Assembly: GCA_963579995.1 (NCBI GenBank)
Contig: CAUZIY010000174.1
Coordinates: 1 to 6,471 of the forward strand
Length of the DNA stretch: 6,471 nt
Origin: UBA6626 sp963579995
Lineage (GTDB): Bacteria > Planctomycetota > Phycisphaerae > Phycisphaerales > Phycisphaeraceae
Reading direction: 5' to 3'
Position 1 is the stretch's first letter. Each line of letters opens with the position of its first letter. Below the pieces are notes generated by a model. The model saw only the letters and a program-made list of their open reading frames with translations. It was not told where the DNA came from and ran no database searches. This document shows positions 1 through 5,713 of the stretch, piece after piece. A program made the position numbers and the translations under genes.

Positions 1-152
1 ATGAGGCGGTGACGAACCGGATTGCTGCAGATATGGTCGGCCTGATGGCCCCGCGATGGCTGGTGGTGGAAACACAGTGGGCCGGACGTGGGGGTATCCG
101 ATCGCGAATTACAGTGACGCATGGGCAGGTGCATGCGTCCGAATTGATCTGA
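1..152 (+). CDS. queF: C-terminal end of probable 7-cyano-7-deazaguanine reductase (QueF), cut by window start
   Basis: The first complete codon is at 3 and the frame stays open for 49 codons to TGA at 150-152. The residues include NRIAADMVGLMAPRWLVV and then WAGRGGIRSRITVTHG. This matches the end of the QueF T-fold, where Bacillus QueF has a helix, then DPRYIEVWGKFTPRGGIS. QueF reduces preQ0 to preQ1 with NADPH in the cytoplasm, on the way to queuosine in tRNA. The catalytic Cys and Asp lie upstream of the window and cannot be checked, so the call rests on the PRW...GRGGI pattern alone. Another T-fold enzyme, such as a GTP cyclohydrolase relative, is the main alternative, but the GRGGI spacing fits QueF better. 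The gene is followed by a long gap, so it is probably the last gene of its unit. Confidence 0.72.
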   Translation, partial: EAVTNRIAADMVGLMAPRWLVVETQWAGRGGIRSRITVTHGQVHASELI

Positions 153-409
153 CTGGGCCGGTTATGACCAAGTCGAGAAGTGCTCGGTCGATGATCCGCA
201 GGCGTTTCGTCGGTGGCCTTGAGTACACAGGACTACGCCATGTCTTGGGATTGGGGGTGATTGGGCGTTGTCATTCTTTGATCTTTTAGTCGGTTCGAAG
301 TTGGAGGGGGCCGGCACGTTTACGAAGCTGACTGGTGGATGTTCGGCCACCGTATATATGCAGATCGACGCCTGGACGCTTTGTTCCCAGTGGCGGGAAT
401 CCAGATTGT

Positions 410-438
410 GTTTGTGGACAACTGTGTTAACCACAAAC
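410..438. repeat. Perfect 8-bp inverted repeat with DnaA-box-like arms
   Basis: GTTTGTGG (410-417) and CCACAAAC (431-438) are exact reverse complements separated by 13 bases. There is no T-run on either side, so this is not a standard intrinsic terminator. The repeat also contains two inward-facing 9-mers, TGTGGACAA (413-421) and TTAACCACA (427-435), each one mismatch from the E. coli DnaA box TTATCCACA read on the matching strand. It could be a regulator operator upstream of ispD, a 3' hairpin of queF mRNA, or chance. Confidence 0.4.
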
Positions 439-524
439 TATGGCACAGTGATCATAAACATCAAGACTTGGCAGGCAGGGAACAATCAAAAGCGATATAT
501 TGGAACCCAGCGCGAAACGCGATC

Positions 525-530
525 AGGGTG
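525..530 (+). promoter_or_regulatory. Ribosome binding site of ispD
   Basis: AGGGTG lies 5 bases before the ATG at 536. It decides the start: an in-frame ATG at 500 would add 12 residues (MEPSAKRDQGVI) ahead of the conserved beta-strand and has no such site at the right distance. Confidence 0.6.
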
Positions 531-535
531 TAATC

Positions 536-1387
536 ATGAAAGTTGCCGTTGTTTTACCGGCCGCCGGCTCAGGCAAACGGTTTCAGGGCACTGATGGAGC
601 GGTCCTTCCGGACGGTAAGAACAAGCTTGAACAGGACTTGGCAGGTCGGCCGGTGTTTTTGCGCAGCATTGAACGTTTCTTGAAGCGAACAGATGTGGTT
701 CAACTGATCTTGGCGGTCAATCCGCACGGCGTTGACCAGTTCAAGTTTAAATATGGTGATCGATTGGCGTTTCATAATGTCAAGATCATTGCCGGCGGTG
801 AGGTGGAGCGATGGCAAACGGTCCAGCGAGCATTAGAGGCAGTCGAGGCTGATTGTACGCATGTAGCGATCCATGATGCGGCGCGGCCGCTGACCAGCAG
901 TAGATTGATCGATCGGGTTCTTGAAGCAGCATCGCAATATCCGGCAGTGGTCCCAGCTCGTTCGGTGTATTCGACCTTGAAAAAGGTAGCCAAGAGCAGG
1001 ACCGCTGGGCCAAGACAGGAAGACCCCCTGGATGCAATACTTGGTTCGGCGGGGAAAACGTCCGTCAAGGTACGGAAAATTGTGGAAACGATAGATCGCA
1101 GTCAGATTGTCGAGGTGCAGACGCCACAGGTGTTTGGAGTGGGGCTGATTCGTCTCGCGTATGCCCAGATTGATGCAGGCACAGTTGATACTAGCACCAT
1201 CACGGATGACGCGAGTCTCGTTGAGGCGATGGGAGAAACAGTTTATGCAGTTGAAGGTGAAGTGGCGAACTTGAAGATTACGCAACCAGATGACATGCAA
1301 TTGGCTGAGGCATATCTGCGGATGGCCGAGCAGGAAGAAGCGGCGGAAATTGGTCGTAAGCGCCTTTTTGCCAATGATGATGATTAG
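536..1387 (+). CDS. ispD: 2-C-methyl-D-erythritol 4-phosphate cytidylyltransferase (IspD)
   Basis: IspD transfers CMP from CTP to 2-C-methyl-D-erythritol 4-phosphate, a cytosolic step of the MEP isoprenoid pathway. The family motifs are in order in the 283-residue product: the CTP-binding loop PAAGSGKRF (8-16), K30 with LEQDLAGRPVFLRSIERF (31-48), GGEVERWQTV (87-96), HDAARP (113-118), the strand with STLKKV (146-151), TIDR (185-188), QTPQVF (195-200), TDDASLVE (223-230) and NLKITQP (245-251). Residues corresponding to the E. coli active site appear to be R15, D114, T147, R188 and K247. At 283 residues it is longer than the usual 225-240. The extra length lies near 17-29, in 152-180 and in an acidic tail ending NDDD. 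The usual Asp before the active-site Thr is Ser146. The start at 536 is supported by AGGGTG upstream. Confidence 0.93.
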   Translation: MKVAVVLPAAGSGKRFQGTDGAVLPDGKNKLEQDLAGRPVFLRSIERFLKRTDVVQLILAVNPHGVDQFKFKYGDRLAFHNVKIIAGGEVERWQTVQRALEAVEADCTHVAIHDAARPLTSSRLIDRVLEAASQYPAVVPARSVYSTLKKVAKSRTAGPRQEDPLDAILGSAGKTSVKVRKIVETIDRSQIVEVQTPQVFGVGLIRLAYAQIDAGTVDTSTITDDASLVEAMGETVYAVEGEVANLKITQPDDMQLAEAYLRMAEQEEAAEIGRKRLFANDDD

Positions 1388-1604
1388 CTGGATGTTGATG
1401 TTGGGCGAAGCCCCGATGCGTCAGCTTGCTAACGATTTCATCAGTTTTCGAGTGGAACCTATCGATGGGTGCATGGGGGGCAGTTGTCGGCGTTGGGCGG
1501 AGGTGCATGACGGTGATAACGTACTGAAGACGACAGTAAGGGTGAAGGCCGTCAACGAACAGGATGTTAAGTTGCGGCACATGTCGCCTGTTTCTTTTAG
1601 ATAG
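1374..1604 (+). CDS. Possible small protein overlapping the end of ispD (doubtful)
   Basis: A 76-codon frame starts with three successive ATG codons inside the last codons of ispD (1374, 1377, 1380) and stops at TAG 1602-1604, just before the ribosome binding site of the next gene. The product begins MMMISWMLMLGEAP and continues with a plausible mix of charged and hydrophobic residues, including VKAVNEQDVKLRH. I recognise no domain. The arrangement resembles a translationally coupled operon gene and would fill the otherwise empty 233-base space between ispD and the aminotransferase. Against it, no clear ribosome binding site is visible and the frame is short enough to be chance. The region may simply be a spacer. 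Confidence 0.25.
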   Translation: MMMISWMLMLGEAPMRQLANDFISFRVEPIDGCMGGSCRRWAEVHDGDNVLKTTVRVKAVNEQDVKLRHMSPVSFR

Positions 1605-1607
1605 TTT

Positions 1608-1611
1608 AGGA
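1608..1611 (+). promoter_or_regulatory. Ribosome binding site of the class V aminotransferase
   Basis: AGGA in TTTAGGATCG lies 9 bases before the ATG at 1621. It favours that ATG over an in-frame ATG at 1564, whose 19 extra residues (MLSCGTCRLFLLDSLGSFA) do not resemble the family. Confidence 0.5.
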
Positions 1612-1620
1612 TCGTTCGCC

Positions 1621-2760
1621 ATGACAAGTGATCTGTTGGTTGAAGGACCGGAAAACTTTCCCATTCTCAGGGAGTTGAACTTTCTGAACCATGCGGGCGT
1701 GGCACCAATCTCCGGTCGCGCTGCTCAGGCGTTGCGCCAGTATGCTGCAGAGGCGGAAACGCAGGCGTATTACCGGTCGAGTTGGTACGACCAGGTGAGG
1801 CGTATTAAGCGGGCCACGGCGAAGTTGATTAATGCAGATGGGGTAGAGGAAGTTGCATTCGTCGCTAACACGTCAACGGGTTTGAACATGGTGGCGGGGG
1901 GGATTGATTGGGTTGCAGGTGATAACGTGGTGATTACCAACGTGGAATATCCGGCCAACCGGTATCCGTGGGAGAATCTTAAAAGATTAGGTGTGGGATT
2001 GATCGAAGTGACGCAGGATTCACACGGGCGCATTGATAGCGAAGATGTGGCCAATGCGGTGACGAACCGGACACGGATTGTGTCGGTGTCACACGTTCAA
2101 TACAGCAGCGGTTTTTTTATGGACCTCAAGCCGATTAGCGACATGGTTCATCGGGCCGGTGGTTACCTTTGTGTCGATGCGATCCAAAGTATAGGCGCGG
2201 TTCCGGTGGATGTGCAGGCCATGGGGATAGACTTTCTGGCTGCAGACGGCCATAAATGGCTGCTTGCGCCGGAGGGGTGTGGGATTTTTTACTGCCGACG
2301 TGATTTGATCGAACTGTTACACCCGCTAGTAGTTGGGTGGATGTGTATGGTGGACGCAGGTAATTATGGTGATTATCGCTTCGAATTTGAAAAGGACTCG
2401 AGGCGGTTCGAGCCGGGTAGTTACAACATACCAGGAATCATGGCATTGGGAGCTAGCATAGAACTGCTTATGGAGGTGGGGATTGACAATGTCTGGTCGC
2501 GCATTGAGGCCCTGACGAGCCAACTTTGTACCGGTTTGGGAAGGAAAGGCTATCGCGTATTCAGCCCGCGTGAAGACGGTCAGAAAAGCGGGATAGTGGC
2601 TTTTCAGCCGCCGGCTGGTGCCGGAGAATTGCAACAGATCGTGGCGGAACTAGAAAAAAAGAACATCGTGATCGTCGTGCGTGAAGGCCGCCTTCGCGCC
2701 AGCCCGCATTATTACAACACGCCGGGCCAGATCCAGGCTTTGATAGATGCGTTGCCTTGA
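1621..2760 (+). CDS. Class V PLP-dependent aminotransferase (cysteine desulfurase/isopenicillin N epimerase superfamily)
   Basis: The 379-residue product has the complete fold type I layout. FLNHAGVAP (21-29) opens the active site, ANTSTGLNMV (82-91) is the phosphate-binding turn, H158 in VSHVQYSSG stacks on the cofactor, DAIQSIG (186-192) holds the pyridine nitrogen through D186, and DGHKWLLAPEG (209-219) carries K212, the expected Schiff-base lysine. The C-terminal part has RFEPGSYNIPG and ends REGRLRASPHYYNT (354-367), where R359 probably binds the substrate carboxylate. Cysteine desulfurases have a catalytic Cys loop, such as HCA.P, at this point; here it is absent, so I would not call it SufS or IscS. 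The substrate cannot be read from the sequence. It is a cytosolic enzyme, last on the plus strand, and may be cotranscribed with ispD. Confidence 0.88.
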   Translation: MTSDLLVEGPENFPILRELNFLNHAGVAPISGRAAQALRQYAAEAETQAYYRSSWYDQVRRIKRATAKLINADGVEEVAFVANTSTGLNMVAGGIDWVAGDNVVITNVEYPANRYPWENLKRLGVGLIEVTQDSHGRIDSEDVANAVTNRTRIVSVSHVQYSSGFFMDLKPISDMVHRAGGYLCVDAIQSIGAVPVDVQAMGIDFLAADGHKWLLAPEGCGIFYCRRDLIELLHPLVVGWMCMVDAGNYGDYRFEFEKDSRRFEPGSYNIPGIMALGASIELLMEVGIDNVWSRIEALTSQLCTGLGRKGYRVFSPREDGQKSGIVAFQPPAGAGELQQIVAELEKKNIVIVVREGRLRASPHYYNTPGQIQALIDALP

Positions 2761-2767
2761 GTTCGTG

Positions 2768-3616
2768 TTAACGCTTGATGTTTTCGTACGGCCTGACTTC
2801 GACGTGCCAGCCACGTTCATGCGGCACAGTGACGTCGAAAGCCGCGCTATCGATTGCCTTATCTAGTTTAACCTTGCTGACTGTGACAATCGTTTGGTTG
2901 GGTGCATTGTCAAGTGTTTCGATGCGCATCGGCACACCGGTCTTGACGTGATACCAGATATCGATTTGCGCCAGTTCTTGGCGGCGGTCTGGCTTGGGAA
3001 TCAAACGAAGATGTACGGTTTGGAGAGGGTCCTTCTCGGCAGTGGAGATAAGGGCTGCGTTGAATCTCTTTAGAATCCGCTCTTTACCTGCCGTGACAGG
3101 GAAGGTGAACGGCCCTTCACCTAAACCCAGTGGATTTTTCTTGTTCTCCGGAGCATCGGGCGCAACGATCTCGTCCTTGTTGAAAATTTTTTCGTCATTG
3201 TTGCGTCGCACAAGCCATCTGCCATCGAATACATGGTGTATGTCTTGGAGTTGTGGCCGCCCATCAATTGTGAGTTTGACGAAATGAATGACGAAGCGAG
3301 CCGGGCGTACCCCGGTTGAGGGGGATTTAGGTGCGGCAGCCTGAAACAGGAGTTGTCCTATCTGAGTCTGTTTATCGTCGAGGATACCAATGCCGTCAAT
3401 GCGTTCGTAGCTGATATCAGCATGAATTGTCTCGATCTTGGCCAGTTGTTTTTCAATATGTTCGAGCCACGTATCTGCGGTATTAAACGATTTTTCAACG
3501 GGAGTTACCGATACAGCTGGTTGGGGGGGCTGTTTCCCATCGGCTGCATTCGATTCAACGGCGCCGCCCAGTGCGAACAGCATTAATGGCATTGTGATGA
3601 TTTTGGTTGGAAGCAT
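2768..3616 (-). CDS. LolA-like exported outer-membrane lipoprotein carrier family protein
   Basis: The 282-residue product starts with a signal peptide: MLPTKIITM, a hydrophobic stretch at 10-20, and a likely signal peptidase I cut after SNAA (22-25). The mature part begins with a Pro-rich linker and then a LolA-type beta sheet: TWLEHIEKQLAKIETIHADI (49-68), GQLLFQ (87-92), RFVIHF (107-112), HHVFDGRWLVRR (127-138), IDIWYHVKTGVPMRIE near 220-235, and a closing strand FDVTVP followed by GWHVEV (269-274). Classical LolA moves lipoproteins through the periplasm; this divergent form may carry another lipid or do something else. It is about 80 residues longer than E. coli LolA. It is the last gene of a minus-strand run, 15 bases after the stop of the membrane protein gene, and its stop lies 7 bases from the convergent aminotransferase stop. 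No strong ribosome binding site is visible. Confidence 0.75.
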   Translation of the reverse strand: MLPTKIITMPLMLFALGGAVESNAADGKQPPQPAVSVTPVEKSFNTADTWLEHIEKQLAKIETIHADISYERIDGIGILDDKQTQIGQLLFQAAAPKSPSTGVRPARFVIHFVKLTIDGRPQLQDIHHVFDGRWLVRRNNDEKIFNKDEIVAPDAPENKKNPLGLGEGPFTFPVTAGKERILKRFNAALISTAEKDPLQTVHLRLIPKPDRRQELAQIDIWYHVKTGVPMRIETLDNAPNQTIVTVSKVKLDKAIDSAAFDVTVPHERGWHVEVRPYENIKR

Positions 3617-3631
3617 ATTAGCGTACTGGCA

Positions 3632-4159
3632 TCAGGTCCTTTTTGTTTTTACGTCTGATCGCAGGTAAAGGATCGACGCCGCTTCTTTGATCTGTCGGCC
3701 TTGGACCGCAATCAGCTTATATTCGCTTAGTGCACAAAGGAAATTCACGGCAATGGTTACTGTGGCCAGTAACAGGTGTACTTGTGGTGGCCACAAGGGG
3801 GCGGCGGCACTGTCGGCTCCAGCGCCACCAACCATTGTCAGGGTAGTAGCGGTGATGGCGATCATCACCAACCAAAATGCGTGTTTCTTGCGTTGCAAAG
3901 AGTTGGCAACAAACTGATTATGATCGAGGGCCGCTTTGTAAGTGGCGGCTTCAAGCCATTTTGTTGTGGCCATGAAGTAGGTAAATATTGTCACGTGCGT
4001 CAAGGCGCACAACAGCCCGGCAAGGATACCCAGCGTGATGTGGATTGAATAAAGTGATCCCGCTTCTCCACCCCCGTCTTTTAGAACCAGGCCCACGACG
4101 AATACCGCGGTCAGTGACAGCAGATTCGCTGCGGTCAGGCCAATGAACAGGGTGATCAT
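3632..4159 (-). CDS. Four-helix inner-membrane protein of unknown function
   Basis: I do not recognise a named family. The 175-residue product has four clear membrane segments, at about 4-26, 39-63, 94-113 and 127-147. Positive residues cluster between helices 2 and 3 (K67, K75, R90, K91, K92) and in the tail (K148, R155, K158, KTKR), which places both ends and that loop in the cytoplasm. His residues occur at the outer ends of helices 2 and 4 (H40, H128), inside helix 2 (H55) and at the inner edge of helix 3 (H93), a pattern that could ligate haem or metal. There is no signal peptide beyond helix 1. It sits 42 bases after the GH2-like gene and 15 bases before the LolA-like gene, which suggests one transcript. 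Upstream, CAGGAC/ATCCTG arms (4173-4199) could form a weak hairpin ahead of the start. Confidence 0.7.
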   Translation of the reverse strand: MITLFIGLTAANLLSLTAVFVVGLVLKDGGGEAGSLYSIHITLGILAGLLCALTHVTIFTYFMATTKWLEAATYKAALDHNQFVANSLQRKKHAFWLVMIAITATTLTMVGGAGADSAAAPLWPPQVHLLLATVTIAVNFLCALSEYKLIAVQGRQIKEAASILYLRSDVKTKRT

Positions 4160-4201
4160 GGCTGTATTTTATCAGGACGCCTTGCCGAGATGTATCCTGT
4201 T

Positions 4202-5014
4202 TCAAGAGGCTTTTTTCGGCAGGTCACGAAAAACCTGATGGGTCGGGTCGAGATTTAGGATGCGGTTGGCCATGTGATCAGCAACAGGGCTGGCGCGATC
4301 GATCATCCAGCCGGCGAGACTGGGATGTGCTGCGAGGCGATCTACCTGTTGCGTGATATTGACATCGGATTCATTGTCATGTGACAGTGGAACAGACTGG
4401 ATCAGCAGGATGCCGGCACGATCAGCAGCTTCGTATAGTACGTTGGGGCCGAAATGGTTGCGTATCAGGAGCAATGTGTCACTGCCGATGGGTAAAATGT
4501 TATGTTCATCAGGGGTGTCAATCGTCAGCACGTCGTGTACGTTATACCGATGGCCGTTGACAAGCAGGTTGCGATCAACGCTGGATGTAGAAGTGCGCAC
4601 GGATGTCATGCCCAGCGTGGTTTTCCATGAGTCGAGTTTATTGTCGCCGGCAAGCAGTGTAACCTGTAATTCATATAGGTTTTGGTCGCCCATGCCAGCC
4701 GGCCACCAGCGATGCGGATGATCGATCTCAAATCGAACCATGCCCGATTCGCTGACGACTTCGAAAGATGTCTGATAGCTGAACTGACGCCCTTTCGGTC
4801 CGGTCATTTGGAAATATAGTTCCACCGGCTGTGATCGGATCAAATCTAAACCATCAAATGAAAATGTGGTATCCACGACAGACTGGTCTTCGTCGACGTA
4901 TCGCACCAACGTGCGTACTGCTCGGAAACTCGGCTTTGTCTGGCAAGCTGGTTTCATAAAGAGTGCCGTTCGTTGCTGTTCTCCATTGCCCGTGTAATTA
5001 TTGACGTTGTTCAA
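4202..5014 (-). CDS. Truncated, probably inactive glycoside hydrolase family 2-like protein
   Basis: The clearest signal is PHRWWPAGMGDQNLYELQV (100-118), the hallmark of the GH2 immunoglobulin-like beta-sandwich domain (W.P.G.G.Q.LY). Then follow TLGMTSVRT (133-141, as in FGFRTV) and NLLVNGHRYNVHDV (149-162, as in the NGKP..L.G start of the TIM barrel). YEAADRAGILLI (194-205) matches the YD..D..GILV segment and AAHPSLAGWMIDRASP (228-243) matches the HPS...W..GNE segment. The acid/base Glu of GNE is absent (IDRA instead) and the protein ends at 270, before the nucleophile region. The N-terminal sugar-binding domain is missing too. GH2 enzymes usually exceed 600 residues. No signal peptide is seen. 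The start is unsure: TTG at 5012-5014 or ATG at 4955-4957 (MKPACQ), neither with a good ribosome binding site. It may be a binding protein, a regulator, or a decayed gene. Confidence 0.65.
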   Translation of the reverse strand: MNNVNNYTGNGEQQRTALFMKPACQTKPSFRAVRTLVRYVDEDQSVVDTTFSFDGLDLIRSQPVELYFQMTGPKGRQFSYQTSFEVVSESGMVRFEIDHPHRWWPAGMGDQNLYELQVTLLAGDNKLDSWKTTLGMTSVRTSTSSVDRNLLVNGHRYNVHDVLTIDTPDEHNILPIGSDTLLLIRNHFGPNVLYEAADRAGILLIQSVPLSHDNESDVNITQQVDRLAAHPSLAGWMIDRASPVADHMANRILNLDPTHQVFRDLPKKAS

Positions 5015-5026
5015 GTTAAAACAAAC

Positions 5027-5041
5027 TTTTTTTAAAAAAAA
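5027..5041 (-). promoter_or_regulatory. T8A7 tract upstream of the GH2-like gene, possible promoter region
   Basis: On the minus strand TTCACA is followed by eight T and seven A and then GTTTGTTTTAAC, just before the TTG start at 5014. TTCACA resembles a -35 element, but the hexamer 17 bases on (TTGTTT) is a poor -10. Homopolymer tracts of this type often bend DNA near promoters. This is the only strongly AT-rich stretch in the window and lies at the head of the three-gene run, so a promoter here is plausible but not shown. Confidence 0.25.
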
Positions 5042-5065
5042 TGTGAAGAGTATCTGGTTGCGGAC

Positions 5066-5114
5066 AAAAAAAGAGCATAACCAATGTTTTCATCGGCTGA
5101 TTCTTGCGGTTATG
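5066..5114 (-). terminator. Candidate intrinsic terminator after the PH-like membrane protein gene
   Basis: Read on the minus strand, CATAACC (5114-5108) and GGTTATG (5082-5076) are exact reverse complements, followed by CTC and seven T (5072-5066). Within the 25-base loop a second hairpin, CCGATG-AAAA-CATTGG, can form with one G-U pair. The loop is long for a textbook terminator, but a stem followed directly by T7 in the gap between two genes fits transcription ending here and separates the two minus-strand units. Confidence 0.45.
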
Positions 5115-5119
5115 GACAC

Positions 5120-5143
5120 AAAACGGGGCAGTTGGTAGGCCCC
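5120..5143 (-). terminator. Weak GC hairpin just after the PH-like gene
   Basis: On the minus strand GGGGC (5143-5139), a 9-base loop and GCCCC (5129-5125) are followed by G and TTTT (5123-5120). It starts 14 bases after the stop codon at 5158-5160. The stem is short and the T-run is only four, so it may act with the stronger candidate at 5066-5114. Confidence 0.3.
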
Positions 5144-5157
5144 CGCGACGGCATCAC

Positions 5158-5667
5158 TTATGCCTGCGGCCATTCTACTTCGAAATCAAGAGCAGCCCGC
5201 CTTCGTGCCCATGCCAGAAAAGCTTGTGCTTCAGACTGATCAATTAGGAAAGATCGGTCAAGATGTGCTAGCGCTTCGCCGTGACGATCATAAAGCCAAA
5301 GGCCCAGTTCATTGACCGGTTCTTCACGCCACCTCGCGTTTGCGACATGGGGCCACATGATCCGGTTGGTGCCTTGGGGCGTAGTCACTGTTATTTTATC
5401 GGCATCGACGACCAGTTGTCGATGCCGGGCACGATCGAGATCGGATGTGATAGACTTGATCAGCACCCATAACGTGGTCATCAATATTAGTGTCAAAGGA
5501 ACCCAAACATACGGGTTGTACCGATACATGACCATCCAGCGGGTGAAGATGAAAGCCATGGCCAAGGCGCCGAAAGTTTTTAGGCATTGGTAACGGCGCA
5601 ATCGGCGCGGGGGTAGCCAGAGCCGTGATTCACTGTCATCAATGGGCTGCGCCGTTGGAGGTTGCAC
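5158..5667 (-). CDS. Two-helix membrane protein with PH-like cytoplasmic domain
   Basis: The 169-residue product has a basic, Pro-rich N-terminus (LWLPPRRLRRY, 16-26) and two membrane segments at about 31-48 and 53-71 joined by a short YRYNPY turn. A soluble domain of about 90 residues follows. Its strands look like a bacterial PH domain: RQLVVDADKITVTTPQG (83-99), NRIMWPHVANARWREE (101-116), LGLWLYDRHGEA (121-132), and a closing helix SEAQAFLAWARRRAAL (145-160). Many bacterial membrane proteins pair two helices with such a domain; their roles are mostly unknown and I do not assign one. The start is GTG at 5665-5667. An in-frame TGA lies one codon upstream of it, so the gene cannot extend further. 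It follows the DUF1844 gene by 46 bases and is probably cotranscribed. Confidence 0.65.
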   Translation of the reverse strand: MQPPTAQPIDDSESRLWLPPRRLRRYQCLKTFGALAMAFIFTRWMVMYRYNPYVWVPLTLILMTTLWVLIKSITSDLDRARHRQLVVDADKITVTTPQGTNRIMWPHVANARWREEPVNELGLWLYDRHGEALAHLDRSFLIDQSEAQAFLAWARRRAALDFEVEWPQA

Positions 5668-5680
5668 TGTTCATATCGAT

Positions 5681-5699
5681 GGCGGAGATGATCTTCGCC
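5681..5699. repeat. 19-bp near-palindrome in the DUF1844 to PH-like spacer
   Basis: GGCGGAGATGATCTTCGCC pairs with its own reverse complement at 8 of 9 positions around a central G. It fills 19 of the 46 bases between the two genes. There is no following T-run. It could be a protein-binding operator or an mRNA hairpin that sets the ratio of the two products. Confidence 0.4.
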
Positions 5700-5713
5700 G
5701 TAAATAGTATGAC

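Larger units (their letters stand above)
153..535. other. 383-base gap between queF and ispD
   Basis: No convincing gene lies here. The open frames on either strand give compositions without recognisable domains, rich in scattered Cys, Trp and His, as expected of chance frames. The gap holds a perfect 8-bp inverted repeat at 410-438 (listed separately) and a smaller one, GGTGG/CCACC, around 334-351. A TATATT at 496-501 could be a -10 element for ispD, but the nearest -35-like TTGGCA (468-473) is 22 bases away, too far for a standard promoter. The ispD promoter probably lies in this gap; its position cannot be fixed from sequence. Confidence 0.5.

Noticed and set aside
289..306. GTCGGTTCGAAGTTGG looks like a tRNA T-arm.
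   Set aside because: The flanking bases do not pair as a T-stem, and no acceptor stem or anticodon arm is present at the required distances.
162..434. A 90-codon minus-strand open frame in the queF-ispD gap.
   Set aside because: The product has no recognisable domain, its composition is atypical and no ribosome binding site is seen; it overlaps the inverted repeat.
468..501. TTGGCA and TATATT as an ispD promoter.
   Set aside because: The 22-base spacing is outside the usual range for a housekeeping sigma factor, and other promoter forms cannot be judged in this organism.
833..1300. A 155-codon minus-strand frame within ispD.
   Set aside because: It lies wholly antisense to ispD, which carries all its family motifs; the antisense product matches nothing known to me.
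6..2070. The 15-mer GCGGTGACGAACCGG occurs at 6-20 and again at 2056-2070.
   Set aside because: Both copies are in frame and encode AVTNR inside unrelated proteins, and flanking bases do not match. Chance is the simplest explanation.
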